A stretch of DNA of 64,000 bases, from contig JACKFD010000009.1 of assembly GCA_020632655.1 (NCBI GenBank), positions 62,001 through 126,000 on the forward strand, read 5' to 3'. The stretch comes from Spirochaetaceae bacterium. GTDB lineage: Bacteria; Myxococcota_A; UBA9160; UBA4427. The notes below the pieces were generated by a model. The model was not told the DNA's origin. It was given only the letters and a program-made list of their open reading frames with translations, and did not search any database. The translations under genes were made by a program, and so were the position numbers. Below are positions 16,729 through 25,624 of this stretch, one piece after another. Position 1 is the stretch's first letter. Each line of letters starts with the position of its first letter.

Positions 16729-17889
16729 ATGACCCGTGCCTACTCCATCACCGCCGAGGCGATCGCCTCCGAGCGCGCCCGCGTCGGCGACGACCCCGAC
16801 CGGGTCGACATCGCCCGCATCATCACCCTGGACGAGCTCTCGCTGCCCGAGCCCGGCCCGCGCGACGTCCGGCTGCGCATCCTGGTCGTCTCCGCCGAGC
16901 ACAACCTCACCCACGCTGCGACCGCCGACACGGTGAACATCGCCGATCTGCGCGGGGGCAAGATCTTCCCCGGCAACTCCGCGGTCGGAGAGGTCGTCGA
17001 GGTCGGGCGCGAGGTCACGAAATTCAAGCCCGGCGACGTCGTCGTCACGCACTGCAACGGCGCCCCGGACCCCTACGGCTATCCCCTCCGCATCTGGGCC
17101 TACGACCAGCCCGACTCGATCGGCTGGTACGCGGAGGAGGCCGTCGTCGGCGACTGGCAGCTCGTGAAGGCACCCCTCGAGTGCGGACTGAACCTCTGGG
17201 AGATTGCCGCCCTGCCCCTGCGCGCGCCCACCGCCTATCACATGTGGCGCCGCGCCGAGGGCATGTTCCGGCTGAAGGTGTCGAACGAGCAGCTCGCGAC
17301 GATGAACGTGCTGGCCTTCGGCGGCGGCGTCTCGGAGCTCTTCCTGATGCTCGCGAAGCATCGCGGCCACAACGCCTACTTCTGCTCCGGCAGCCCCGAG
17401 CGGCGCGAGGCCCTCGAGGCCCAGGGCATCGTCGGCATCGACCAGAAGCGCTTCAACCGCTTCGCCGCCCGCGACGACGTCAAGGCCTTCGGCAAGGAGA
17501 TCAAGTCGCTGACCGATGGCCAGGGCATGCACCTCGTCTGCGACCTCCTTCGCGGGCCGGTCTTCGAGGCGGGCATCACGGCGGCGGCGCGCCAGGGCGT
17601 GAACGTCTCGGCGGGCTGGCAGCTCGGCACGATGGTCACGTACAACTCGGCGGGCGCATCGACGAAGCAGATCACGCTCGACCACACGCACTACGAGACG
17701 CTGGTCGGGATCGACGCGGCGACCTCGCTCTACGGCACGGTCTTCAAGCCCACGATCCATCGCGAGATCTACGGCTTCGAGGATCTGCCGCGGGCGATCG
17801 TCGAGATGCAGGCAAACCAACAGACCGGGATCCCGATCATCCGGGTCGCGAAGGACATGCCGGCCGCCGTGCGATCCCTCGTGCCCTGA
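16729..17889 (+). CDS. MDR-superfamily zinc-binding dehydrogenase / enoyl reductase-like
   Basis: A 386-residue medium-chain dehydrogenase/reductase. The N-terminal GroES-like half holds GNSAVGEVVEVGREVTKFKPGDVVV. The cofactor half has LAFGGGVSELFLMLAKHRGHNAYFCSGSPERREAL, where GGGVSE replaces the usual GxGxxG. The sequence RAPTAYHMWRRA and the overall length recall crotonyl-CoA reductase/carboxylase relatives more than classical alcohol dehydrogenases, and the catalytic Zn ligands are not obvious. It should be an NAD(P)H-dependent reductase. The next gene, an S1P-lyase-like enzyme, follows on the same strand about 90 bases later and may use a linked aldehyde or lipid substrate. Confidence 0.75.
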   Translation: MTRAYSITAEAIASERARVGDDPDRVDIARIITLDELSLPEPGPRDVRLRILVVSAEHNLTHAATADTVNIADLRGGKIFPGNSAVGEVVEVGREVTKFKPGDVVVTHCNGAPDPYGYPLRIWAYDQPDSIGWYAEEAVVGDWQLVKAPLECGLNLWEIAALPLRAPTAYHMWRRAEGMFRLKVSNEQLATMNVLAFGGGVSELFLMLAKHRGHNAYFCSGSPERREALEAQGIVGIDQKRFNRFAARDDVKAFGKEIKSLTDGQGMHLVCDLLRGPVFEAGITAAARQGVNVSAGWQLGTMVTYNSAGASTKQITLDHTHYETLVGIDAATSLYGTVFKPTIHREIYGFEDLPRAIVEMQANQQTGIPIIRVAKDMPAAVRSLVP

Positions 17890-17978
17890 TCCCCCGCGCG
17901 ACGGCCGGCCCGGCGGAGTCGTCGCCGCGCCGCACCGTCCGCGCGTCGCAGCTCGGCGAGCCGAGCGGGAGAGCGCCC

Positions 17979-19250
17979 ATGTCCGAGGTCCGCGCGAGGC
18001 TGCCCGAGCGAAGCGAGTCCTGGGAGGCGCTGCGCGAGCGGCTCGTGGGCCTGGGTCGGAACGACGTCGACTGGCGCGGCAAGCGCTCGGCGGTCTACGT
18101 CTTCCACCCCGGCGAGGACGTGCTCGAGGTCGCCAAGCAGGCCTACGCCCTCTACCAGTCGGAGAATGCCCTCGGCCCCGCTGCCTTCCCGAGCCTGCAG
18201 CGCATGGAGCGCGAGGTGGTCGAGATGGCGACGGACCTGCTGCACGCGCCGGCCGAGGCCACGGGCAACATGACCTCGGGCGGGACCGAGAGCATCCTGC
18301 TCGCGGTCAAGTCCTGTCGCGACGCGGCGGCGGCACGCGGGGTCGACGTGCGCGGGGCGAAGATCGTCGTGCCCCGCACGGCGCATCTCGCCTTCGACAA
18401 GGCCGCGCACTACCTGGGGCTCTCGATCGAGCGCGTGCCGGTCGGAGCGGACCTGTGCGCGGATCCCGACGCGATGCGCGCCGCGATCGACGACCGCACG
18501 ATCCTGCTCGTGGGCTCCGCCCCGTGCTTTCCCTACGGCCTCGTCGATCCGATCCCGGCGCTGGGCGAGATCGCGCGGGCGCACGATCTCTGGCTACACG
18601 TCGACGCCTGTGTCGGGGGCTACCTCAATCCCTTCGCCGAGCTCGAGGGGGTCGCACTGCCCGAGTGGGACTTCCGCGTCGACGCGGTCACGACGATCTC
18701 CGCCGACCTGCACAAATACGGCTACGCCGCGAAGGGCGCCTCGACGATCCTCCATCGCAGCCCCGAGACCCACGCCCATCAGGTCTTCCGGGCCGACGCG
18801 TGGCCCGCCGGCGGCATGACGACGCCGACCGTGGCCGGCACGCGGCCGGGCGGTGCGATCGCGTCCGCCTGGGCCGTGATGCACTACCTCGGCGTCGAGG
18901 GCTACCGCGACAAGACGCGCCGGATCCTGTCGGCGCGGCGGCGACTCGTGGACGGGCTCTCGGCGATGGGCCTGCGCGTGCTCGGTCGACCGGAGCTCAG
19001 TCTCTTCGCCTACGGCATGGCGGAGGACGATCCGACCTCGATCTACGCCGTCTGGAAGGGCCTGCACGATCGCGGCTGGTTCAGCGGCGTCGTGCAGGCG
19101 CCCGACGGGATCCACCTGATGCTCTCGCCCTCGCACGACGAGGTCGTCGAGGACTATCTCGCCGATGTGGCGGCGGCCCTCGCCGAGGCTCGCGCATCGT
19201 CCGGGGCGTCGGGCGCCGCCGACGGTGCCGCCCCGGTCGACTACGCCTGA
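17979..19250 (+). CDS. PLP-dependent lyase, sphingosine-1-phosphate lyase-like
   Basis: A 423-residue fold-type-I PLP enzyme of the glutamate decarboxylase/S1P lyase group. It has the phosphate-binding TSGGTES (99-105), LHVDACVGGY with Asp209, and SADLHKYGY with the Schiff-base lysine Lys246. VYVFHPGEDVLEVAKQAYALYQSENAL and the length fit bacterial S1P-lyase homologues, which split phosphorylated long-chain bases into an aldehyde and phosphoethanolamine. A decarboxylase role is the alternative. Its 3' end overlaps the convergent hydrolase gene by 10 bases. Confidence 0.8.
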   Translation: MSEVRARLPERSESWEALRERLVGLGRNDVDWRGKRSAVYVFHPGEDVLEVAKQAYALYQSENALGPAAFPSLQRMEREVVEMATDLLHAPAEATGNMTSGGTESILLAVKSCRDAAAARGVDVRGAKIVVPRTAHLAFDKAAHYLGLSIERVPVGADLCADPDAMRAAIDDRTILLVGSAPCFPYGLVDPIPALGEIARAHDLWLHVDACVGGYLNPFAELEGVALPEWDFRVDAVTTISADLHKYGYAAKGASTILHRSPETHAHQVFRADAWPAGGMTTPTVAGTRPGGAIASAWAVMHYLGVEGYRDKTRRILSARRRLVDGLSAMGLRVLGRPELSLFAYGMAEDDPTSIYAVWKGLHDRGWFSGVVQAPDGIHLMLSPSHDEVVEDYLADVAAALAEARASSGASGAADGAAPVDYA

Positions 19251-21076
19251 ACGCGCGCGCGGGCCTCGCCGGGCTCGGCCGACGCCGCGGCGTGTCGGCC
19301 GTCGAGCTCGGCCAGGAAGCGGGCGAGGCGATCGCCCACCCACTCCTGTGACCAGAGCGGCCCGAAGATGTGGTTCGTGTCCCGGATCGCCTCGTGGCGG
19401 AATCGACCGCTCGCCTCGAGCCGTCGGCGGCTGCCGCCGAGCGCTTCGCGGAACATCTCGTGGCTGCCCCCCTGCTCGGTCGAGACGGCGAGCACATCGA
19501 CCTCGCGATCCGCGAGCTCGAGCAGTCCGCGCGCCAGCTCGGAGCGCGGCGCCCGCCCGCCGGCGAGCAGCCGCGTCCGCAGCCGCTCGAAGCGCCGCGC
19601 GAGCCCCGTCGGGCGACGGGCCAGCCAGGTCGCCGGATCCGCATTCGCTGGATCCGGGTCCCAGCGCAGCAGGTCGAGCAGGACGAGCCCCCGCACCCGC
19701 GAGTCCACGCGGGCGGCGTGGAAGGCCTGATAGGCGCCGGCGCATAGGCCCACGAGCACGACGCCCGTCACGCCCGGCACCTCGCTCACGAGATCGATCG
19801 CGTCGAAGACGTCTTCGCGGCTCTCGTCCCGATAGAGCTGGTTCAGGTCCTGCGGACGTCGTGGCGGGCTGTCGCCCAGACCGCGGATGTCGAAGCGCAG
19901 CGTCGTCACGCCGGACAGGGCGGACTCGCGGGCCCACTCCGTGTAGTTGCGATTGATGCCGGCGCGGTGGTTGTTGCCGCCATTGACGAGCACGAGCGAG
20001 AGCGCCGACGGCGCGTCACCGGACGCGGCGGGAGGCGCCGGATGCGAGAGGATGCCGAAGAGCGCCCCGTCGCGACCGAAATGAAGGGCGCTCTCCTCCA
20101 CCGTCCCTGCGAAGGGCGTGCCGCGCGCCACCCGGACGCGCGTCGAGAGCGGACGCGACGCGGTCGGGGGCGTCGACGCGGTCGCCTCGGCGGCGTCGCA
20201 CGGACGCCGCGCAACGGAGGGCGCGTCGTCCAGCGAAACGAGCCAGCTTCGCACGTCGTCGAGCAGCGGCTCGGGCACACGCTGCGCAGCGAGCGAGGCA
20301 TCGGACTCGAACCCGACCGGTCGTGAACACTCGATGCGAGCGCCCGCCTCCTCGAGCGCAGCGCCGATCTCCGACTCGTCCGAGTCGTCGTCCCAGGCGA
20401 CGAGCTTCACCCGGAGTCCCTCGAGCCCTGCGAGACGATCGACTCGGATCCGCTCCAGGAAGGCCCGCGCCGGCGCGGGATAGACGAAGCCGACGTACTC
20501 CTCGTCGTCGTCGCGATGGCAGCGCCGACGATGGCCACCGGCGTTCGCGGCGACGAGGCGCTCGAGCGCGCGCTCGCTGCGCAGGAAGGCGCGGCCGCTC
20601 GCATAGGGACCCCAGGCGACGAGTGCCGCGACCTCGGGGCGCGCCGCGGCGAGGGACAGGGCGAGGGTTCCGCCGAAGCGCGCCCCGAAGAGCGCCAGGG
20701 AGCGAGCGCCGGAGCGGGCGAGCAGGTGCGCGGCGGCCGTCCAGGCCTCGTCGGCCCAGCCACTCGGCCAGCCGTCGTCCCGGGGCGAGCCGGACGCATC
20801 GCCCGTACCGAGCGGATCGAAGCGCAGACAGGCGAGGCCGGCGGCGGAGAGGTGCTCCGCGAGGGCGCGATGGGTCAGGTGCAGGTTCATGCGATCCGGC
20901 CCGAGCGGATCGCAGATCAGCACGGCCGTCGACCTCGGGGCTCCGCGGGGCGGGTGGTACCAGCAGAAGAGCGGTCCACCCGGGCCCTCGAGCCAGCCGG
21001 CCTCGCCACGCCGGGCCAGGCGCTCCGGATCCGCCGGTTGGGCCGCGGCGACGCCCGCTCGAAGCGCTTCCCTCAT
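19241..21076 (-). CDS. Tandem alpha/beta-hydrolase with altered nucleophile elbows
   Basis: A 611-residue protein with two alpha/beta-hydrolase domains of the exosortase-associated hydrolase type. Domain 1 (about 30-290) has LRFDPLGTGDASG but its elbow is GARFGG (residues 131-136), with Arg133 in place of the catalytic Ser, so it is probably inactive. Domain 2 (about 330-600) has LVLVNGGNNHRAGINRNY, LRFDIRGLGDS and an elbow GLCAG with Cys445 as putative nucleophile; a late NHIFGPLW may give the catalytic His. It could act as a thioesterase or acyltransferase on carrier-protein-bound groups. It is the last gene of the aminoacyl-carrier operon and overlaps the GH2 gene by 4 bases. Confidence 0.75.
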   Translation of the reverse strand: MREALRAGVAAAQPADPERLARRGEAGWLEGPGGPLFCWYHPPRGAPRSTAVLICDPLGPDRMNLHLTHRALAEHLSAAGLACLRFDPLGTGDASGSPRDDGWPSGWADEAWTAAAHLLARSGARSLALFGARFGGTLALSLAAARPEVAALVAWGPYASGRAFLRSERALERLVAANAGGHRRRCHRDDDEEYVGFVYPAPARAFLERIRVDRLAGLEGLRVKLVAWDDDSDESEIGAALEEAGARIECSRPVGFESDASLAAQRVPEPLLDDVRSWLVSLDDAPSVARRPCDAAEATASTPPTASRPLSTRVRVARGTPFAGTVEESALHFGRDGALFGILSHPAPPAASGDAPSALSLVLVNGGNNHRAGINRNYTEWARESALSGVTTLRFDIRGLGDSPPRRPQDLNQLYRDESREDVFDAIDLVSEVPGVTGVVLVGLCAGAYQAFHAARVDSRVRGLVLLDLLRWDPDPANADPATWLARRPTGLARRFERLRTRLLAGGRAPRSELARGLLELADREVDVLAVSTEQGGSHEMFREALGGSRRRLEASGRFRHEAIRDTNHIFGPLWSQEWVGDRLARFLAELDGRHAAASAEPGEARARVQA

Positions 21077-23697
21077 GAGGACCCGACTTCGGACGACGGA
21101 CCCGCCGCGCGCGGCGGCGCTCCGAGCTCGACCGTCTCGTCCGTGTTCAAGGCCCTCACGCGCGCCCCCTCGACGCGGTCGGCCGCCCCGCCCACCGCCA
21201 CCCGGCGCGGCCGGTCCGGCGCCAGATGGAAGAAGCCGTCCGCGGCGATCCCGCCGTCGACCTCGATGACGACGGCCTGCGCAAGGTGCATCGCTCGGAC
21301 CTCGATGGCCAGCGCGCCCCCCGGCCCGCGCCGCCAGGCCGCGCCGAGACCGACTTCGCTCCGAGGCAGGCGACCGAGCTCGCTCGGCAGGTGGATCGCT
21401 TCGCTGCCGCAGGCCCCGGCCTCGGCGCGTCCGCGCAGGCGCGCGACCGCGAAGTCGAAGCTGCGGGGCCCGAAACGATAGGCGTGACTCGAGTCGAGGA
21501 AGCCACCGACCAGACGATCCACGCCCGCCCGCCAGAAGCCACGCGCCGGCAGTCGTAATGGATGTGTCGCCTCGGCGATCACCGCGCCGTCGAAGCGCAT
21601 CAGGCGCAGCTCGAGCGCGTCTTCGAGCCGGCTTCCGCGGTCGTTCCAGATCCGCACGCCGAGTCCCTCGAGCCCGTCGTCGAGGATCGCGATCCCGATC
21701 GGTGCCCAGCCGCGCGCGAGCCCGTACCAGCCGGACTTGGGGCGCCCGTCGGCATCGAGCACCCCCCAGCCCGCACAGGCCCATGGATCGCGATGCATCA
21801 ACACGAGGGCGCCCCCGCAATCGGCCTCGGGATCGCGCAATCGCGCCGCCACCGTCTCCATGACGCGGCTAAGTGCCACCCGATCGAGCTGCGCCCGCAG
21901 TCCGGCGTCGTGCCCGGCGTCGGCGTCCTCGCCCAGGAGCATCCGGCGATAGTGCGTCGTCACGTCGGCGAAGTCCCAGTCCGCACCGCGATCCCGCGGC
22001 ACGCGCGAGCGCGGCGTCGGGTCCGGGCCGTGCAGCCCGGGCGGCCCGGCGAAGGCGAGACACTCCGTCGCGAAGGCGGGGCGCGCGACGAAGAGGTCCT
22101 CGAAGCCGCGGCGATAGGCGCCGACGCCGAAATAATGCGAGGTGCCGGAGCGCGTATGGAAGGGCAGCTCGCCACCGCTCGGCGTGCTCGGCCAGAAGGG
22201 CACGTCGGGTCGGCTCTCGGCGCAGCGCCCGGGCAGCCATTCGTCGAAGAAGCCGTCCGCGCGATCCTCGGCCTCGAGCCCCAGCATCGCCGGCTGCTGC
22301 TGCCCTTCGCTGCTCCCGCAGAGCACGGCGAGGCAGGCGCGGTGGCGCACGCGCCCGAGGAAGTCGTCGACCTCCGCCTCGATCGTGCGTCGGAAGGCCG
22401 GATCCCCGGTCGGGTAGTCGAAGGTGGCGAACATGAAGTCCTGCCAGACGAGCAGACCGAGCTCGTCGCAGAAGCGATAGAACTCGTCCTGCTCGTAGAC
22501 GAGGGTGCCCGTCACCCGCAGCATGTTGAAGCCGGCGTCGCGCACCTGCTCGAGGGACGCGCGCAGGCGCTCGGGGGAGGCGTCGAGGGCGAGCGGATCG
22601 ATGGGGGTCCAGCAGGTACCGCGACAGAAGAGCCGCTCGCCGTTGATACGCAGCGCGAAGCGTTCGCCGGCCTCGCGCTCGATCTGTCGGAAGCCCACCG
22701 GCTCGAGATCGAGGCGCGGGCTCTCCGGGCCCTCGCCCAGGACGAGGGCGACGGGATGACGTCGCGGCGTCTCGCCTTCGGGCAGCATGGTATGCGGCGC
22801 CCAACGTTCCGGATCGGGGACGACGACGCGTCCCTGCACGCGCAGCACGCCGTCGGCCGACGCCTGGCAGTCGAGCGTCGCCGAGACGGATCCGACCTCG
22901 AGTCGCCAGCATCCCGATCCCCCCTCGAGGCCACGCCCCATCTCGCCGCTGGCGTCCCCGCGCAGCGTGGCGTCGATCGTGACGACGCCCTGCCCGTCCT
23001 CGAGGTCGGCGTGCAGCGAGAGATCTTCGAGCTCGAAGGCCGCCTCGCCTGTTTGCAGGAGGGCGATCTCCCGCCAGGGCCCGACCGCAGGCACGGGCGG
23101 GGTGAAGGCGGGGATGCGGCCGAAGAGCGTCGTGCGCAGGAAGCGCAGCTGTCGCTCGGGCACGAGCGCCGTCCGCCAGCGCGCCCTCGGCCGCTTTTCG
23201 GCAAGGAAGGGGCCGAGGCCGCGGAAGCAGAGGACGAGCTCGTTGTGCGCGGCGAGCAGATCGCCGATCTCGACGCGATGGCGTAGGAACATGTCCTCGC
23301 TCTCGAGCACGAGACGTCCGTTCAGCCAGACCCGGGCCCGGGTCGCGAGGCCCCCGAGCAGGAGTGCCGTGGGCGAGCCCGCATCAGCCTGCTCGTCGGG
23401 CGAGGCCGCGAAGCGACACCGGAACCACCAGTCGGCGCGATCGAGATCCCCCACCCGCTCGAGGGAGGCCGCATCCTCGAGGTCGAGGCGTCCAACATCG
23501 CGAAGCGCCGACGCGACCGTGCACGGCACCCGCACGGGCAGCACACCGAGGTCGTCCCCGGCCGACTGCCAGTCGACGTCCGCCGGATCCGCACAGGCCG
23601 ACTCCGCCGTCCGCCGCATCGACCAGCCTTCTTCCAGACGACGTCGGCGCGGCCAGGCGAGTCTGCGCGACGTCGTCGCCCGAGCGCGGGACGTCAT
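21073..23697 (-). CDS. GH2 beta-mannosidase-like glycoside hydrolase
   Basis: An 874-residue protein with the GH2 order: sugar-binding jelly roll (about 20-200, WWFRCRF...ARVWLNGRLVL), an Ig-like domain (FGRIPAFTPPVPAVGPWREI onward), then a TIM barrel (GERLFCRGTCWTPID, DAGFNMLRVTGTLVYEQDEFYRFCDELGLLVWQDFMFAT). The probable acid/base Glu is in CGSSEGQQQ (usually NNE) and the nucleophile Glu in ATECLAF. Active-site context is therefore retained with changes. No signal peptide is seen, so it is probably cytoplasmic. It overlaps both operon neighbours by 4 bases. A role in trimming a glycoside made by this pathway is inferred. Confidence 0.8.
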   Translation of the reverse strand: MTSRARATTSRRLAWPRRRRLEEGWSMRRTAESACADPADVDWQSAGDDLGVLPVRVPCTVASALRDVGRLDLEDAASLERVGDLDRADWWFRCRFAASPDEQADAGSPTALLLGGLATRARVWLNGRLVLESEDMFLRHRVEIGDLLAAHNELVLCFRGLGPFLAEKRPRARWRTALVPERQLRFLRTTLFGRIPAFTPPVPAVGPWREIALLQTGEAAFELEDLSLHADLEDGQGVVTIDATLRGDASGEMGRGLEGGSGCWRLEVGSVSATLDCQASADGVLRVQGRVVVPDPERWAPHTMLPEGETPRRHPVALVLGEGPESPRLDLEPVGFRQIEREAGERFALRINGERLFCRGTCWTPIDPLALDASPERLRASLEQVRDAGFNMLRVTGTLVYEQDEFYRFCDELGLLVWQDFMFATFDYPTGDPAFRRTIEAEVDDFLGRVRHRACLAVLCGSSEGQQQPAMLGLEAEDRADGFFDEWLPGRCAESRPDVPFWPSTPSGGELPFHTRSGTSHYFGVGAYRRGFEDLFVARPAFATECLAFAGPPGLHGPDPTPRSRVPRDRGADWDFADVTTHYRRMLLGEDADAGHDAGLRAQLDRVALSRVMETVAARLRDPEADCGGALVLMHRDPWACAGWGVLDADGRPKSGWYGLARGWAPIGIAILDDGLEGLGVRIWNDRGSRLEDALELRLMRFDGAVIAEATHPLRLPARGFWRAGVDRLVGGFLDSSHAYRFGPRSFDFAVARLRGRAEAGACGSEAIHLPSELGRLPRSEVGLGAAWRRGPGGALAIEVRAMHLAQAVVIEVDGGIAADGFFHLAPDRPRRVAVGGAADRVEGARVRALNTDETVELGAPPRAAGPSSEVGSS

Positions 23698-24722
23698 CGC
23701 GCCAGCGCGCGATCGACCGCCGCCATGCCCGCCTCCCAGGCCTCCGCCATCCCGGCGAGGGGCTCCGACAGGTCTCGCAGCCGTCCGGAGCTCGCGATCC
23801 GCGCCATCTTCAGCACGAGCATGCTCGCGGTCGCGGAGATCCGCTCGAAGGCCTCGGCCGCGCGGACCCACTCGCCATCGCCTCCGTCCCCGGCGAGCCA
23901 GCGCAGGTGGTCGGCGGCGAAGGCGAAGGCGGAGCCGCATTGGCGGATCGATGCGAAGGCGTAGAGATCGTACGTCTCGCCACCCGCTTCGATCAGCTCA
24001 GCGAGATCCGACTCGACGCACGCGGCGTAGCGGGTCACGGGATTCGAGCCGGGACGTCGAGCGGCGTGCTCGCGAAGCAGCTCGATCGCGAGGTCCCGCA
24101 GCGCGGCGCTCGGGTGGCGCTGCAGGCGATCGAGCTTCGCGATCTCGCAGAAGGGCGGGAGGCTTCCGTCGGATGGCGCCGGCTCGAGGCGCAGCAGACC
24201 ACGGTAGTCGGCGCCTCTGACCTCGAAGGCAGCGCGGTTGTGGAGGTAGTGGAGGCGCCCGGCGTCCGGATCGATCGAGAGGACGCCGATCGTGGTCTTG
24301 GCGTGGCTCGTGCGGTAGTCGAGGCCCCGGGTGTCGGGCAGGTAGAAGGCGTCGACCTCGACGAGCGGGATCCGGCCGTGCCCGACCTGCCGGACCAGAT
24401 GCGAGACGAGGTCCTTCCAGAGGGTGAGCTCCTCGACCTCGATGCCGTAGAGCCGAAGGAGCTCCCCGGGACGCGGCTTGTAGAAGGTCCACTGGTCGTA
24501 CTCGAAGTCCACCGCGAGCGTGAAGCCCAGCATTGCGGCGACGTCGAGACCATGGGCGTGGAGCAGCTCGACCCAGACGTCGACGTAGCAATTCGTCTCG
24601 GGCCAGTCCCGATCCGCCGCGTGGAAGGGATGGGAGCGCCACGCGGCGCCTTCCCGCAGCGTCGCGCCGGTCCCGCCGACCGGGCCGTTCGCCTCCGGGC
24701 CCGCCGACGCCGGGCGGCTCAC
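23694..24722 (-). CDS. DUF1839 family protein
   Basis: A 342-residue protein with the DUF1839 hallmarks: NCYVDVWVELLHAHGLDVAAMLGFTLAVDFEYDQWTFYKP in overlapping segments, LYGIEVEELTLWKDL, and VDAFYLPDTRGLDYRTSHAKTTIGV. This family occurs next to amino acid:[carrier protein] ligases in rhizobia and others, and a role in transfer or release of the aminoacyl group is plausible but unproven. The GTG start at 24722 overlaps the ligase stop (GTGA); its own stop overlaps the GH2 start (ATGA). Longer upstream frames would sit on the ligase gene. Confidence 0.8.
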   Translation of the reverse strand: MSRPASAGPEANGPVGGTGATLREGAAWRSHPFHAADRDWPETNCYVDVWVELLHAHGLDVAAMLGFTLAVDFEYDQWTFYKPRPGELLRLYGIEVEELTLWKDLVSHLVRQVGHGRIPLVEVDAFYLPDTRGLDYRTSHAKTTIGVLSIDPDAGRLHYLHNRAAFEVRGADYRGLLRLEPAPSDGSLPPFCEIAKLDRLQRHPSAALRDLAIELLREHAARRPGSNPVTRYAACVESDLAELIEAGGETYDLYAFASIRQCGSAFAFAADHLRWLAGDGGDGEWVRAAEAFERISATASMLVLKMARIASSGRLRDLSEPLAGMAEAWEAGMAAVDRALAR

Positions 24723-25624
24723 AGGCCGACCGCCTCCCGCACGCGCGCGGGCCAGACCGTGAGATCGAATCCGTGGGTCTCGAGCAGGGCGAGCACGACC
24801 CGTTCGAGGCCGAAGCCGATGCAGGCGCTGTGGGCGAGCCCACCGTCTGCCGTCGTGATGTCGAAGGCCCGCGCGAACTTGTCCTCGTGATAGTTGAAGG
24901 AGCAGAGCGCCGTGGGCGAGGACTCGGACGTGATCGGGACGACCACCTCGAACTTCAGCTCCTCCGCCAGCTGGTTGGCCGCCAGCAGTCGACCGCCCCG
25001 GCCGAAGAAGGGGTCGGTCGCGAGCTCGAGCCGGGCGTCGAGTCCGAGCGCGCCGAGCATCTCGAGTCCGCGTCCGGACCACGCGTCCCGCCAGGCTCGC
25101 ACGTCCTCGGGCGCCCCCAGGCGCACGTTCTCGTGCTGGCGGAAGGCCTGCAGACGAGCCGGGTCGTCCGAAGGCTCCGCGCGGAAGGCGAAGGTCGAGA
25201 GATCGAAGAGCCGGCCGCCGGCCGGGAGGCGTCCGGTGCAGCTCGGGTAGAGCGGGTAGCAGGCCGCGGGGGAGAGCGTGAGTGGCAGCTGCTCGAGGTA
25301 CTCGGTCCAGTCGCCGCCGGCCTCCACGCGGTCGATCAGATCGAGGTGGCTCCCCTTGGCCGCGCGGTACCCGTGGATCGAGCCACAGAGCTCGGGAAAG
25401 GACTCCATGAAGCCCGCGCGACGCAGGATCTCGCGATCCATGACGGGCGGGAACTCCACGCGTTCGGCTCCGGCCTCGCGCCCGACGTCGATCACGAGCG
25501 CGTCGAAGCCTTCGAGGATCGCGTTGAAGCGCGCCGTCCGACCGAAGATCCCCGGCGCGCCGGTCGCGATCCAGTACCCGTGGTCGACGAGGCCCCGGGT
25601 GAGCACGTCGCGCGGCGTGGTCAT
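24719..25624 (-). CDS. Amino acid:[carrier protein] ligase (seryl-tRNA synthetase-like)
   Basis: A 301-residue stand-alone class II synthetase core with no tRNA-binding arm. Motif-like elements include PPVMDREILRRAGFMESFP, FRQHENVRLG, FGRGGRLLAANQLAEELKFEVVVP and the motif 3 stretch ACIGFGLERVVLAL. Cys129 (PSCTGRL), Glu165 (tentative) and Cys268 (SACIGFG) match the Zn-binding trio of the family. Bradyrhizobium Bll0957-type enzymes (Mocibob and co-workers) activate glycine or alanine and load it on a small carrier protein instead of tRNA. The cognate carrier lies three genes up in the same operon. Overlaps its neighbours by 4 bases on each side. Confidence 0.85.
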   Translation of the reverse strand: MTTPRDVLTRGLVDHGYWIATGAPGIFGRTARFNAILEGFDALVIDVGREAGAERVEFPPVMDREILRRAGFMESFPELCGSIHGYRAAKGSHLDLIDRVEAGGDWTEYLEQLPLTLSPAACYPLYPSCTGRLPAGGRLFDLSTFAFRAEPSDDPARLQAFRQHENVRLGAPEDVRAWRDAWSGRGLEMLGALGLDARLELATDPFFGRGGRLLAANQLAEELKFEVVVPITSESSPTALCSFNYHEDKFARAFDITTADGGLAHSACIGFGLERVVLALLETHGFDLTVWPARVREAVGL

